Origin: an uncultured Alphaproteobacteria bacterium
GTDB taxonomy: Bacteria > Pseudomonadota > Alphaproteobacteria > Thalassobaculales > Thalassobaculaceae
NCBI GenBank assembly: GCA_937776645.1
Contig: CALMRI010000043.1
Coordinates: 1 to 64,000, forward strand
Direction: 5' to 3'
DNA: 64,000 nucleotides
Shown here: positions 26,831 through 35,352 of the stretch, piece after piece
Layout of the letters: the number at the start of each line of letters is the position of its first letter
Position numbering within the stretch: position 1 is the stretch's first letter
Notes under the pieces: model-generated
The model's database searches: none
What the model was told of the DNA's origin: nothing
The model's input: only the letters and a program-made list of their open reading frames with translations
Position numbers and translations under genes: made by a program

Positions 26831-27693
26831 CTATTCCTCCAGGGTCGGCCCGGCTCCCGCCACCCGGGTCTGGCGCATATAGCGCCGGTACTTATCTGCA
26901 TCATAGCCGACCCCCCGATGCAGCATGCAGCGGTTGTCCCAGATCACCAGCTGGCCCGGCTGCCAGTCCTGGGTGTGGATGCGCTCCGGCCCGGTCGCAC
27001 GATCCAGCAGTTCGTCCAACAACGCCCGACTATCCCCCTCGTCCCAGCCGGCGATTGTCCGGGCGTGTGAGCCCACATAATAGTTCTTCTCGCCGTTGCC
27101 CGGGTTCCGCCGGACCAATTTCTGGTTGATCGGCGGTAACGAGGCCGCATGGCTCGGATCGACCTCGACGACCTTGGACCGCGAGAACACATAGTCGTGT
27201 ATCACCTCCAGCGGCTCTATCGTCTGCTTGGTTTCCTCGTCAATCGGCGATAGGCGGCGCGAGAACTAACGTATTGTGTCTGGCCGCCCTCTTCGGGCAC
27301 TTCATAGGCGTACATGATCGACGCCAGGCTCGGCACTTTGCGAAACGAGGAATCGGTGTGCCACATGTTATTACCGCTGAGAAACTTGGTGTGCTGGTGA
27401 TCGTTGCCCTGTACCGTGCCGTCGGGCTGCACATTGCCGATAGTGCCGAAGTAATTAACCACCCCGTCGCGACCCAACGCCACATGGTTGGCCTCCGGCT
27501 CCCCCAGACGTTGAGTAAATGCCAGATGACGCTCGTCATCAAGCGATTGCTCTGGAAAGACCAGGAACGAATACGCATCGATCGCCGCGCGTATTTCCTC
27601 GACCTGAGCGTCGGTCAGGGTGGCACCAAGATCAATCCTGGTGACCGTGGCACCAAAATCATCATGCAGCGGGTCCATTGCGAGCGTACCCAT
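26831..27693 (-). pseudogene. TauD/TfdA-family Fe(II)/2-oxoglutarate dioxygenase, single-base deletion
   Basis: ATG at 27693 gives MGTLAMDPLHDDFGATVTRI and runs through NNMWHTDSSFRKVPSLASIM (the H-x-D iron ligands) to SSRAAYRRLT. There it falls out of frame near 27240. Restoring one base gives EETKQTIEPLEVIHDYVFS and on to DNRCMLHRGVGYDADKYRR, which holds the distal histidine and 2-oxoglutarate-binding Arg, with the stop at 26831. The WHTDSSF motif and overall layout are closest to TfdA-like alpha-ketoglutarate dioxygenases that cleave ether- or sulfonate-linked substrates. The two halves are each intact, so only one lesion separates it from a functional gene. Confidence 0.9.
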
Positions 27694-27807
27694 GTTCCTA
27701 TCTTCCGGCGATTTCCTTAAAACTAATCCCATAGCATAGTGGTCCTGAAGGGCTGAGCAACGGGCAAGGCTCCAAGGCCGGCATCATCTTGATCGTGGGA
27801 GGCACAC

Positions 27808-28614
27808 ATGGCTATCGTTGAGACCGAGCGACACGGACAAATCCTGGTGGTTCGGATGAACCGACCGGAGCGGCTCAACGCCATGGGCCGGGAAATGATG
27901 GGCATGTTGGCCGACACCTGGACAATGTTTCGCAAGAGTCCGGATCTTGAGGTGGCGATCTTCACCGGCACCGGACGCGGTTTTTGCGCCGGCGAAGACA
28001 TGAAGGAAACCTTGGAAAAGGGCGATGTCGGCAGCAACAGTGATATCAAGCCCGACGACCCGTTCATGACGATGGAGTTAGAGAAGCCGGTCATCGGCGC
28101 GATCAACGGCTTCGCCATGGGCGGCGGATTCATGCTGGTCGAGCGCACCGATCTCCGGGTCGCTTCCAGCAACGCCGTCTTCGAGGTATCCGAGGCCAAG
28201 CGTTGGCTTGTTGGCGGCTATAACCACGGCACCATCGCCAATTTGCCCTATCCGATCGCCATGGAAATGGCCTTTGGTTTCCGGTTCACCGCCCAACGGT
28301 TTTATGAGCTTGGTTTTCTCAACCGGGTTGTCGAACCTGACCAATTGATGCCGACGGCGATCGAGATGGCCGAGCACCTGCTGACCCTGCCGCCGGCGTC
28401 TCGGGTTAACACCGTGCATATGATGCGCCAGATCCGCCCGGCCACGACGCCCCAGCAGGACCGCCTCGCCGAGGCCTTGCATCTGCACGGCGACGTCAAC
28501 GACCGGATGGAATCTCGCGCCGCTTTCGCCGAGAAGCGCAAACCTAATTTCAAGGGCTGGGTCAATCCGCAAGACCGCTACCGGATGCCGAAACTCTCGG
28601 ATTTCCCCGAGTAG
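27808..28614 (+). CDS. enoyl-CoA hydratase/isomerase family protein
   Basis: 268 residues, crotonase fold. VVRMNRPERLNAMGREMMGM, FTGTGRGFCAGEDMKE (oxyanion hole 1) and INGFAMGGGFMLVERTDLRV (oxyanion hole 2) are visible. The following segment, SNAVFEVSEAKRWLVGGY, lacks a typical glutamate pair, so hydratase versus isomerase activity is uncertain. It is intact in an otherwise damaged block and lies 51 bp before the CaiB gene, with which it probably formed an operon. It is divergent from the TfdA-like gene. Confidence 0.88.
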   Translation: MAIVETERHGQILVVRMNRPERLNAMGREMMGMLADTWTMFRKSPDLEVAIFTGTGRGFCAGEDMKETLEKGDVGSNSDIKPDDPFMTMELEKPVIGAINGFAMGGGFMLVERTDLRVASSNAVFEVSEAKRWLVGGYNHGTIANLPYPIAMEMAFGFRFTAQRFYELGFLNRVVEPDQLMPTAIEMAEHLLTLPPASRVNTVHMMRQIRPATTPQQDRLAEALHLHGDVNDRMESRAAFAEKRKPNFKGWVNPQDRYRMPKLSDFPE

Positions 28615-28664
28615 AACTTGGATAGAACCGGGAGCAGAAACGGGGACGGAAAAGGAGCCGTAAA

Positions 28665-29867
28665 ATGGGCGCGCTTGACGGTATCAAGGTTCTTGATCTC
28701 AGCCGGGTGATCGCCGGCCCTTATTGCTGTCAGATGATGGCGGATAACGGCGCCGACGTCATCAAGATCGAAGCGCCCGGAGGCGATATGAACCGGGGCT
28801 TCCCAACCGTCATCGCTCCCGGCCTCAGCACCAATTTCCTGAGCGCCAACCGGGGCAAGCGCGGCATCACCCTCAACCTGAAATCACCAGAGGCCCAGCG
28901 GATCATGCATGCGCTGGTCGGCAAGGTCGACGTCGTGGTGCAGAGCTTCTTGCCAAAGACGGCGGCGGCGCTCGGGGCGGATTACCAGACCTTGGCGAGC
29001 GCTCAATCCCCGAATGATTTATGCCTCGATTTCCGGCTATGGCGCCAAAGGAGCGCTGAAGGACAAGCCCGGTTACGACACCATGGTCACCGCCTTTGCC
29101 GGCATCATGTCCCTAACCGGGGAGCCGGACGGCCCGCCGGCTCGGCCTGGCGTGATCGCCGTGGATATGGCAACCGCGATGTTCACCTATAGCGGCATCG
29201 TTTCGGCGCTGTTCGCCCGTGCCGAGGGTCGCGCCGGTGGCCAGCGCATTGATGCGTCTCTATTGGAATCAGCGGTGGCGCTGCTCAGCTTTCGCGGCCT
29301 CAACTATCTACAGCTCGGCAGTGTCGATCAGCGCGAGGGCGCCGGTTACAACGCCATCACCCCCTACGGCGCTTACCGGTGTGCCGATGGGGATATCCTG
29401 ATCGGCGCGGCAACCCAAGCGAACTGGCGCAACCTATGCGTTGCCCTAGCAGCGCAAAGCATGGCTGCGGAGAGCCTGATCGAGGACCCGCGCTACGCCG
29501 ACAACCCGGCCCGCTGCGCCAATGCCGACGCGCTGCGCACCACGCTGGAAGGGTTTCTCGCCTGGGCGAGCATGGAGCAGTGGCTCAACCGACTGGAAGC
29601 CGCCGGCGTACCCTCGGCGCCTATAAACACCATAGACCGTGTCCTCGAGCACCCACAGGTCCGCGCCAATGACATGGTGATCCCGGCCCCGACCGCCGAT
29701 GGCGGCTCGATGGATCTGCTGGGGATCCCGTTCAACATGTCCGCCACCCCCGGAAGGCCGGCAACGCGCCGCCGACACCCGGGCAGCACACTGTCGAGGT
29801 GCTGGGCGAAATACTCGGAATGTCGGAGGCCGAAGTCGGAAAATTGGCCGAGGTTGGGATAATTTAA
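28665..29867 (+). pseudogene. CaiB/BaiF-type (family III) CoA-transferase, two frameshifts
   Basis: MGALDGIKVLDLSRVIAGPY and IKIEAPGGDMNRGF, the usual N-terminal CoA-transferase features with the catalytic Asp in GGD, are in the first frame. A shift near 29003 puts NPRMIYASISGYGAKGALKD through GGQRIDASLLESAVALLSF in a second frame. A further shift near 29750 puts GQHTVEVLGEILGMSEAEV and the stop at 29865-29867 in a third. The whole original length (about 400 codons) is still present. Family III enzymes transfer CoA between carboxylic acids and are often partners of crotonases, as the upstream gene suggests. Confidence 0.9.
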
Positions 29868-30130
29868 TCTAGTATTTTATACTGAAGACGATCCCCCCTT
29901 CACATTAGGCAAAAAAAATAGTGACCTCATGCCCCTCAAACTTTTAAATATCCCTAATAATTAATCTGATACTGAAACGTAATACTAAAATTATATAATA
30001 ACGGATAAATTAATTTATCTTATTTATATAATATAAACATTAATATATTTCAATATTTTATTTTTATCATATAATTACATACGCATATCATAATGATATA
30101 TAATTTACAATAACCTATACTCCGTATTAG
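29868..30130. other. AT-rich island
   Basis: Immediately after the CaiB stop the base composition changes abruptly from the GC-rich background to roughly three-quarters A+T for about 260 bases (for example ATTAATTTATC and TATATAATATAAAC). No gene can be read. Such islands commonly mark old insertion sites, degraded mobile DNA or strong nucleoid-binding regions. Confidence 0.8.
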
Positions 30131-30278
30131 ATAGTTGACCTCATATGGTCATCGGCTTTACGTCAGAGCGTTATGATAGAAACAAATTCAACAGTGGATC
30201 CTTCAAAGGAAATTCCGGCACAGCACGAAACAGCTCCAACCAATTCCCTATGGTGTTTATCAAATCAAGTTTCGAATA

Positions 30279-30492
30279 ATACCAACCTGCATTGATCATA
30301 ACTCATGCGCCTAATCCCGCAGCCAGATGGACATGATCTTTCAAGGTTGCTTGAGCAACTTGTTCCAGGCTTCGCAATTGAGCGTGACGATGTCTCCCTA
30401 TAATTTGAAGGCCCTATTAGATAAGCAATTGTCCCACATGAACTGCTAAATATCGAAACCCCTTCCAAGGTTCACTCTACACAGGTTGGTAT
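30279..30492 (-). mobile_element. IS630-family remnant bounded by 11-bp inverted repeats
   Basis: The minus strand here translates, with several in-frame stops, as FDI*QFMWDNCLSNRAF, then NCEAWNKLLKQP* and KIMSIWLRD*AHEL, stop at 30296. This pattern is the conserved C-terminus of IS630-type DDE transposases. Perfect 11-bp repeats ATACCAACCTG (30279-30289) and CAGGTTGGTAT (30482-30492) flank it, extendable to 13 bp with one mismatch. The terminal position of the stop fits the end of an element. Only the last 60 or so codons remain, so this is an internally deleted, MITE-like relic. Confidence 0.8.
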
Positions 30493-30702
30493 AATGCCGT
30501 ATAAGCCGCCGGCCGTCGGTGATTTCCGCCGGAACACGCCGAGGACTTTGATGATAAGACGCTCCGACAGGCCGTCAAAAGCCGCCATGAGGAAAACTCA
30601 AGATGTCCGAAAAAGCCGCGGGTGAACGAATATTAGAAAGGCGCTTGGAATCAACTTCCGAAAGAACTTTTGGTGAAAATCTAATTCATTGAAAACCCTT
30701 GG

Positions 30703-30775
30703 CGACCCCTACGGGACTCGAACCCGTGTTTACGGCGTGAGAGGCCGTCGTCCTAGGCCACTAGACGAAGGGGTC
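30703..30775 (-). tRNA. tRNA-Glu (anticodon CTC)
   Basis: On the minus strand the 73-nt gene begins GACCCCTTCGTCTAGTGGCC and ends GGGTTCGAGTCCCGTAGGGG plus TCG. The 7-bp acceptor stem GACCCCT/AGGGGTC is perfect and the T arm is regular. The anticodon loop is CTCTCAC in a GGC/GCC-type stem, giving anticodon CTC. CC but not CCA follows in the genome. Confidence 0.95.
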
Positions 30776-30948
30776 ACGAAGGTTCAGCTTTCTAGGCTAG
30801 ATTGAATGGTCAATGCAAGGACGAACTGGCCACCAGAATGGCGATAATGTTAGTGCAAGCGCGGCATTGGCGGCCTGGGGCATTGACAAGGCGACGCGGT
30901 GCCGGGAGCCTCGGGTGCGCGACAAGGCGATCTTGGAAGGACACACCG

Positions 30949-31818
30949 ATGAAATTTGGCCTGCGTTACGCAAATACCGGCCGCAATGTCTGGCCGGACA
31001 AGGCCGTGGCCATTGCTCAAGCCGCCGAGCAAGCCGGATTCGAGAGCATCTGGACGGTCGATCATGTGGTCGTGCCCCAGGGCTATAAATCGGCCTATCC
31101 CTATTCGACCTCCGGGCGAATGGGCGACGGGCGCGAGGACCTACAGTTTCCCGATCCGCTGATATACATGGCGTATATCGCCTCGGTCACTAAGACGATC
31201 CGGCTGGCGACCGGTATCCTGATCATCCCCCAGCGCAACCCGGTGGTAACCGCCAAGCAAATCGCCACCCTCGATGCCCTGTCCGGTGGTCGCGTTGATC
31301 TCGGCATTGGCGTCGGCTGGCTGGAGGAGGAATTCAACGCCATCGGCGTGCCCTTCGCCGATCGTGGCAAACGGACCGACGAATGTATTGAGGCGATGCG
31401 GGCGCTTTGGTCCCAGGATGTGGCCGAGTATCACGGCGAACTGGTGAATTTTGATCCGATCTACTGCCGCCCGCAGCCGGTCAACGGCACGGTGCCGATC
31501 ATCGTCGGCGGTCACTCCAAAGCCGCAGCAAGACGAGCCGGGCGGTTTGGCGACGGCTTCTTTCCAGCCCGCGGTGCCTCAATCGAACTGTTTGATATGG
31601 TGCGTGCATCCGCCCGAGAATTTGGCCGCGACCCGGATTCGATCGAGCTAATCGCCTCGGTGCCGGAGAAGCTGGAGGATATTCCGGAATTAGCGAAAAT
31701 CGGCGTCAGCCGCATCCTAATTCCCTCCAGTCCGATGGGCGGTACCACCACCTATGCAAGCACCCCAGAGGATGTCTTGGCGTTAAGTGATATACTGAAA
31801 CGCTACGCCGATACCTGA
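30949..31818 (+). CDS. LLM-class F420-dependent oxidoreductase
   Basis: 289 residues from ATG at 30949 (MKFGLRYANTGRNVWPDKAV), with GGAAGG eleven bases upstream. Recognisable blocks are AGFESIWTVDHVVVPQGYKS near residue 30, ASVTKTIRLATGILIIPQRN near 85, and SGGRVDLGIGVGWLEEEFNA near 120. This is the same probable F420-dependent group as the partial gene at the window start. It probably reduces or dehydrogenates an unknown substrate with F420 or FMN. It lies downstream of the tRNA-Glu gene on the opposite strand, and is convergent with the alcohol-dehydrogenase gene, from which about 100 bp separate it. Confidence 0.9.
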   Translation: MKFGLRYANTGRNVWPDKAVAIAQAAEQAGFESIWTVDHVVVPQGYKSAYPYSTSGRMGDGREDLQFPDPLIYMAYIASVTKTIRLATGILIIPQRNPVVTAKQIATLDALSGGRVDLGIGVGWLEEEFNAIGVPFADRGKRTDECIEAMRALWSQDVAEYHGELVNFDPIYCRPQPVNGTVPIIVGGHSKAAARRAGRFGDGFFPARGASIELFDMVRASAREFGRDPDSIELIASVPEKLEDIPELAKIGVSRILIPSSPMGGTTTYASTPEDVLALSDILKRYADT

Positions 31819-31920
31819 GGGTGATTAACCACCCTGGGGGTCTATTTTGATCGGCTGCGCTGGGTATCGACGCGGCCCATCATATTTTGACCCATGGTTT
31901 ATCGTATCTCGATCAGGCCA

Positions 31921-33093
31921 CTAGGTCGCTAAGGCCAGGATTTCCATGACCTCCGTCGGGCCATTGATCTTGCGCGGATTGCGGGGGATCCACGGCGTGC
32001 CCATGGATTGCTCAGCAATCCGCTGAAAGTTTTCCGGCCCGACGTTCACCGCACCGAGGCTGCGTGGCATGCCGAGACTGCCGATAAAAGCGTCAAGGAC
32101 ATCGCCGGCGTCCTCGCCCGGATGCCCCATGGCGGCGGCGACCAATTCCTGGCGCGCGGCGTTCACCGGTTTGTTCCAGCGCATCACATAAGGAAGCATG
32201 ATGCAGGACGTGTGGCCATGTGGAATATCGAACACCGCCCCCAGGACATAACCGATCCCGTGGCTGGCCCCCATCGGCACGCCGCTGGCCAGAGGCGCCA
32301 TCGACATCCATGTACCCATTTGGCAATCCAGGCGGGCCTGGATATCGGTTGGGTCGCCTTTTACCCGGGTCAGACCGCTGGTCAACAGCGACAGACCCTG
32401 CAGCGCCTGAGCATCGCCATAGGGATGCGCCTCACCGGAACAGATCCCCTCGACGCAGTGATCAACGGCGCGGATACCGGTGGACAGGAACAACCATTCG
32501 GGCGTGTGCACCGTCGGGGCCGGGTCAAGGATCACCGCTTTTGGCATGATCCCGGGATGACGGAACAGCTCCTTGATATGGGTCAGCTCGTCGGTCACGC
32601 CGGCAATGGCGCTGAACTCACCACCTGACAGCGTCGTTGGCACAGTAATTTGCGGCACCGTCGGCGGATTGCACGACGGTGGTCGGGACACCCCATCCGG
32701 GCCGACCACGGCGCGCAACATATCCATCTGCCCAGGCTCTCGAATGTCGTTGGCCAGGCACAGCGCCACCGCCTTGGCGCCATCGGTGATCGAGCCGCCG
32801 CCAAAAGTGACTATCAGATCGGCATTGGCTTCACGGGCCGCAGCGGTCGCCGCGATAACATCGCCGCGCGGTGTGTGCGGCGCCATTTTATCAAACTCAC
32901 CGACGACTTTGTTACCCAGCGCACGGCGCAGTTGGGCGATCTCATCGGTCTCGCGATTCAAGGTGCCGCTGACCATCAGGAACACCCGTTCGGCGCCAGT
33001 GTTAGCGACTTCTGACGCAATCGCCTCGGCCATCGGCTTGCCAAAGGTGACCGACTCCATGCGCCCAAAGGCGACCCGTCCCGTTTGCACCAT
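31921..33093 (-). CDS. iron-containing alcohol dehydrogenase, maleylacetate reductase-like
   Basis: 390 residues from ATG at 33093; a TTG at 33108 adds five unlikely residues. NAD-binding features VTFGGGSITDGAKAVALCLA near residue 95 and TVPTTLSGGEFSAIAGVTDE near 160 are present. The metal-ligand region is ILDPAPTVHTPEWLFLSTGI, then GIRAVDHCVEGICSGEAHPY, GASHGIGYVLGAVFDIPHGH and the conserved terminal half. Family III Fe-ADHs with GIRAxDHxVE are typical of maleylacetate reductases of (chloro)catechol and resorcinol breakdown. The start is 33 bp from the SDR stop upstream, so they are probably co-transcribed. Confidence 0.87.
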   Translation of the reverse strand: MVQTGRVAFGRMESVTFGKPMAEAIASEVANTGAERVFLMVSGTLNRETDEIAQLRRALGNKVVGEFDKMAPHTPRGDVIAATAAAREANADLIVTFGGGSITDGAKAVALCLANDIREPGQMDMLRAVVGPDGVSRPPSCNPPTVPQITVPTTLSGGEFSAIAGVTDELTHIKELFRHPGIMPKAVILDPAPTVHTPEWLFLSTGIRAVDHCVEGICSGEAHPYGDAQALQGLSLLTSGLTRVKGDPTDIQARLDCQMGTWMSMAPLASGVPMGASHGIGYVLGAVFDIPHGHTSCIMLPYVMRWNKPVNAARQELVAAAMGHPGEDAGDVLDAFIGSLGMPRSLGAVNVGPENFQRIAEQSMGTPWIPRNPRKINGPTEVMEILALAT

Positions 33094-33125
33094 TATCCGT
33101 CTTCCCAAAAAATCCGCGCGGTCAC

Positions 33126-33896
33126 CTAAGCGGCTGATGTCTCGGCGACGCCCGCCGATACGTAGCCACCATCCACGAACAGAATGTGGCCGTTGACATA
33201 CCCCGCTGCCTCACCAGCCAGAAACAAGGCGGCATCGGCCATTTCCTCCACCGTGCCATAACGTCCGGCTGGAATCACCTTGAGATAATTCGCCCGAGTA
33301 TTGTCGGTATGGATCTCGCGGGTCAACGGTGTGTCCACCGGACCTGGGGCGATCGCGTTCACGGTAATACCATCAGCCCCGAGATCCCGCGCGCCCTGCT
33401 GTGTCATGCCGATGACCGCAGCCTTCGAAGTGCCATAGGCCGGGCGGTGCTCACCAGCCCGAGCGCCGGCGATCGAGGCGACATTGATGATCCGGCCGTA
33501 TTTCTGCTTCACCATCTCGCGCGCCGCCGCCTGGGCGCAGTAAAAGCTGCCGTTAAGGTTGATCCGCATCACCCGATCGAATTCTTCCGGCGTTACGTCA
33601 TTGAAATGCCCGAAATGACCAACCCCGGCGATATTGGCCAGAATATCGACCCGGCCATACTTTGCCACGGTGTCGGCGACCAATGCTTGGGCGGCCTGAT
33701 GATCGGTGACATCCAGCCGCGCCGAGGAAGCCTTGCCACCCTTGGCGACGATCGCCGCCGCGGTAGCCGCCACGCCGGCTTCGTTTAAATCCACAGCAAC
33801 GATGGTAGCGCCGTTCGCGGCGAACATGTGGGCGATGGCCTCGCCGATACCGCCGGCGGCGCCGGTCACGATGGCAATACGTTTTACTAATCGCAT
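33126..33896 (-). CDS. short-chain dehydrogenase/reductase
   Basis: 256 residues. TGAAGGIGEAIAHMFAANGA near 11, ANIAGVGHFGHFNDV near 87, catalytic Ser in NVASIAGARAG, and YGTSKAAVIGMTQQ near 153 are the standard SDR motifs. The acidic residue in IVAVDLNEAG suggests NAD(H) preference. GHILFVDGGYVSAG is the C-terminal signature. It forms a minus-strand run with the hypothetical protein upstream (24 bp) and the maleylacetate-reductase-like gene downstream, which points to a joint catabolic role. The substrate is unknown. Confidence 0.9.
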   Translation of the reverse strand: MRLVKRIAIVTGAAGGIGEAIAHMFAANGATIVAVDLNEAGVAATAAAIVAKGGKASSARLDVTDHQAAQALVADTVAKYGRVDILANIAGVGHFGHFNDVTPEEFDRVMRINLNGSFYCAQAAAREMVKQKYGRIINVASIAGARAGEHRPAYGTSKAAVIGMTQQGARDLGADGITVNAIAPGPVDTPLTREIHTDNTRANYLKVIPAGRYGTVEEMADAALFLAGEAAGYVNGHILFVDGGYVSAGVAETSAA

Positions 33897-33920
33897 GGGT
33901 CCGTCTCCCTAGCCAAAATC

Positions 33921-34445
33921 CTAAAGATCCGCCTCGGTCAGACGCGGGATCAGCGGTTTCAAAACCCGGATCCCAACGCAACCGATGGCGGGACGCGCCG
34001 CCTCGATATCATCAGCAACGGCAAAGCCGCGACGGCTGACATTTTGATCAAGCCCGAGGGATGTCAGCCAGGTGACCAAAAGCCCGTCCGGCACCCCTGC
34101 CCCGGCGCCGTCTTCCACCACCAGTAGCGCGCCTTCCAGCGGCACGTTCGGCGTCACATCCATGCCATCGAACAGATTGCGGTTCCAATTGGTCATCTTG
34201 GTGCGCCACTCACCGGTGCCGGTCGGCCCGGCCTGATTGAGATACGGCTCGCTCTGGAAGAATTCCAGGCCATCGACCTGATGAATGGCGACAAAAGGCG
34301 CATCCGCCTCATGCAGGCATTCAAATCGTTGGGTGGCGTGGAATCCCGGGAAGGTCAGCAGCATCTTGGTGTGGGTAAGGTACCAGTGGTCCCATTCGAC
34401 GCGCCGCTCGCGCTCAATCAGGTCCATTTCCACCATATAGATCAT
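33921..34445 (-). CDS. conserved hypothetical protein, possible dimeric alpha/beta-barrel fold
   Basis: 174 residues, starting MIYMVEMDLIERERRVEWDH. The beta-strand followed by a helix with a WDHWYLTHTKMLLTFPGF stretch resembles ferredoxin-like dimeric barrel proteins (EthD-like or DUF4286-like), including a GFHATQRFEC strand. A second repeat may exist further on. No catalytic residues can be assigned and the family is not firmly recognised. It is the first gene of a three-gene minus-strand run with an SDR and a maleylacetate-reductase-like enzyme. A small-molecule-degradation accessory role is inference. Confidence 0.7.
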   Translation of the reverse strand: MIYMVEMDLIERERRVEWDHWYLTHTKMLLTFPGFHATQRFECLHEADAPFVAIHQVDGLEFFQSEPYLNQAGPTGTGEWRTKMTNWNRNLFDGMDVTPNVPLEGALLVVEDGAGAGVPDGLLVTWLTSLGLDQNVSRRGFAVADDIEAARPAIGCVGIRVLKPLIPRLTEADL

Positions 34446-34727
34446 GCCGCATTCCCTCTGGCTAACACCCTTTGCAAGCCAAGCTTACACCGAGCCCGCG
34501 GGCATGGTGCGGTGTCGAGCGGAATCATCACCGACATGGTGCGGGGACAGAAATCAACCATCAATTCGACGGGTAAAAATATCGGGCAATACGGACCTTA
34601 GGAAATCACGTTGCACTCAAACCTGGAACCAGGAAGTTCAATATTGCAGATGACTATCATCCAGGAAATGCGCCAGATAATGCCAAGGCGTACCACGGGT
34701 CAGCGCGTTGAAGGCGCTTGAACAAGT

Positions 34728-34957
34728 CTAAGTTTCAACCGCCGCGCCGCGCTTGATTTCCTGGTCCGGCGACACCGTAGCGCCAAAGACCGACGCCGGG
34801 TCCACCATTGAGGCGAGGAAATTTCCAACGCCGGTGGAAAATCTCGTATCTTTGGTCAATCCCAGCGGTTGGCGCGCCAATCGCCGGTGCATGCCATCAA
34901 CCGCCCGGCGATAGCGGCGGCGGTGATAAATTGCGGCGGCGTCGAGCCTTGAACATG
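34728..34957 (-). pseudogene. coding remnant of unknown family
   Basis: Within a 630-bp gap without an intact gene, the minus strand can be read as GSTPPQFITAAAIAGRLMAC up to a stop. One frame away it reads GLTKDTRFSTGVGNFLASMV and DPASVFGATVSPDQEIKRGA, ending at a TAG at 34728-34730. The two pieces look protein-like and continuous apart from the shift. I do not recognise the family. The rest of the gap, 34446-34727 and 34958-35075, shows nothing definite. Confidence 0.4.
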
Positions 34958-35075
34958 ACGAAAACCTATGAAGCGCCTAGCAAGCAAGCCACAGACCGCG
35001 GCGAGAATGCGTCGCGAGAATAGATAGGGGCCAGAAAAATTGAAACCGCTATTTGAACAAGTTTAAAAAGAGTGG

Positions 35076-35148
35076 CGACCCCTACGGGATTCGAACCCGT
35101 GTTGCCGGCGTGAAAGGCCAGTGTCCTAGGCCTCTAGACGAAGGGGTC
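35076..35148 (-). tRNA. tRNA-Glu (anticodon TTC)
   Basis: The minus-strand 73-nt gene starts GACCCCTTCGTCTAGAGGCC and ends GGGTTCGAATCCCGTAGGGG plus TCG. Acceptor stem GACCCCT/AGGGGTC is perfect. The anticodon loop CTTTCAC gives anticodon TTC. It shares acceptor and T-arm sequence with the CTC isoacceptor 4.4 kb away, suggesting duplication followed by anticodon change. Confidence 0.95.
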
Positions 35149-35290
35149 GCATGCCTCAGTTAAGGCAGCGACTGTTTACGCGACCGGTTCACGGAAATCA
35201 AGGCCGGGAATACAAGGTTTTTACGCGCGCGCATCCGGGCCTCGAGCTACGGCTTCAACGGTTAATTCGCGCTTTTCTTCGACCCGCCCG

Positions 35291-35327
35291 AAAAAACAAA
35301 CGGGAGCCGCATGAATACGGTTCCCGT
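35291..35327 (-). terminator. intrinsic terminator for the cyclase transcript
   Basis: On the minus strand a 10-bp stem (ACGGGAACCG pairing with CGGCTCCCGT, one mismatch) with a short loop is followed by TTGTTTTTTC. It sits 26 bp after the original stop of the decayed cyclase gene, which supports that gene's ancestral 3' end at 35353. Confidence 0.75.
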
Positions 35328-35352
35328 CAGCCGTCAGGTAGCGAAGCGCCAA

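Noticed and set aside
29868-30130. Origin of replication in the AT-rich island
   Set aside because: No DnaA-box series, dnaA, parAB or hemE neighbours are visible; an AT-rich scar next to an IS relic is a more economical reading.
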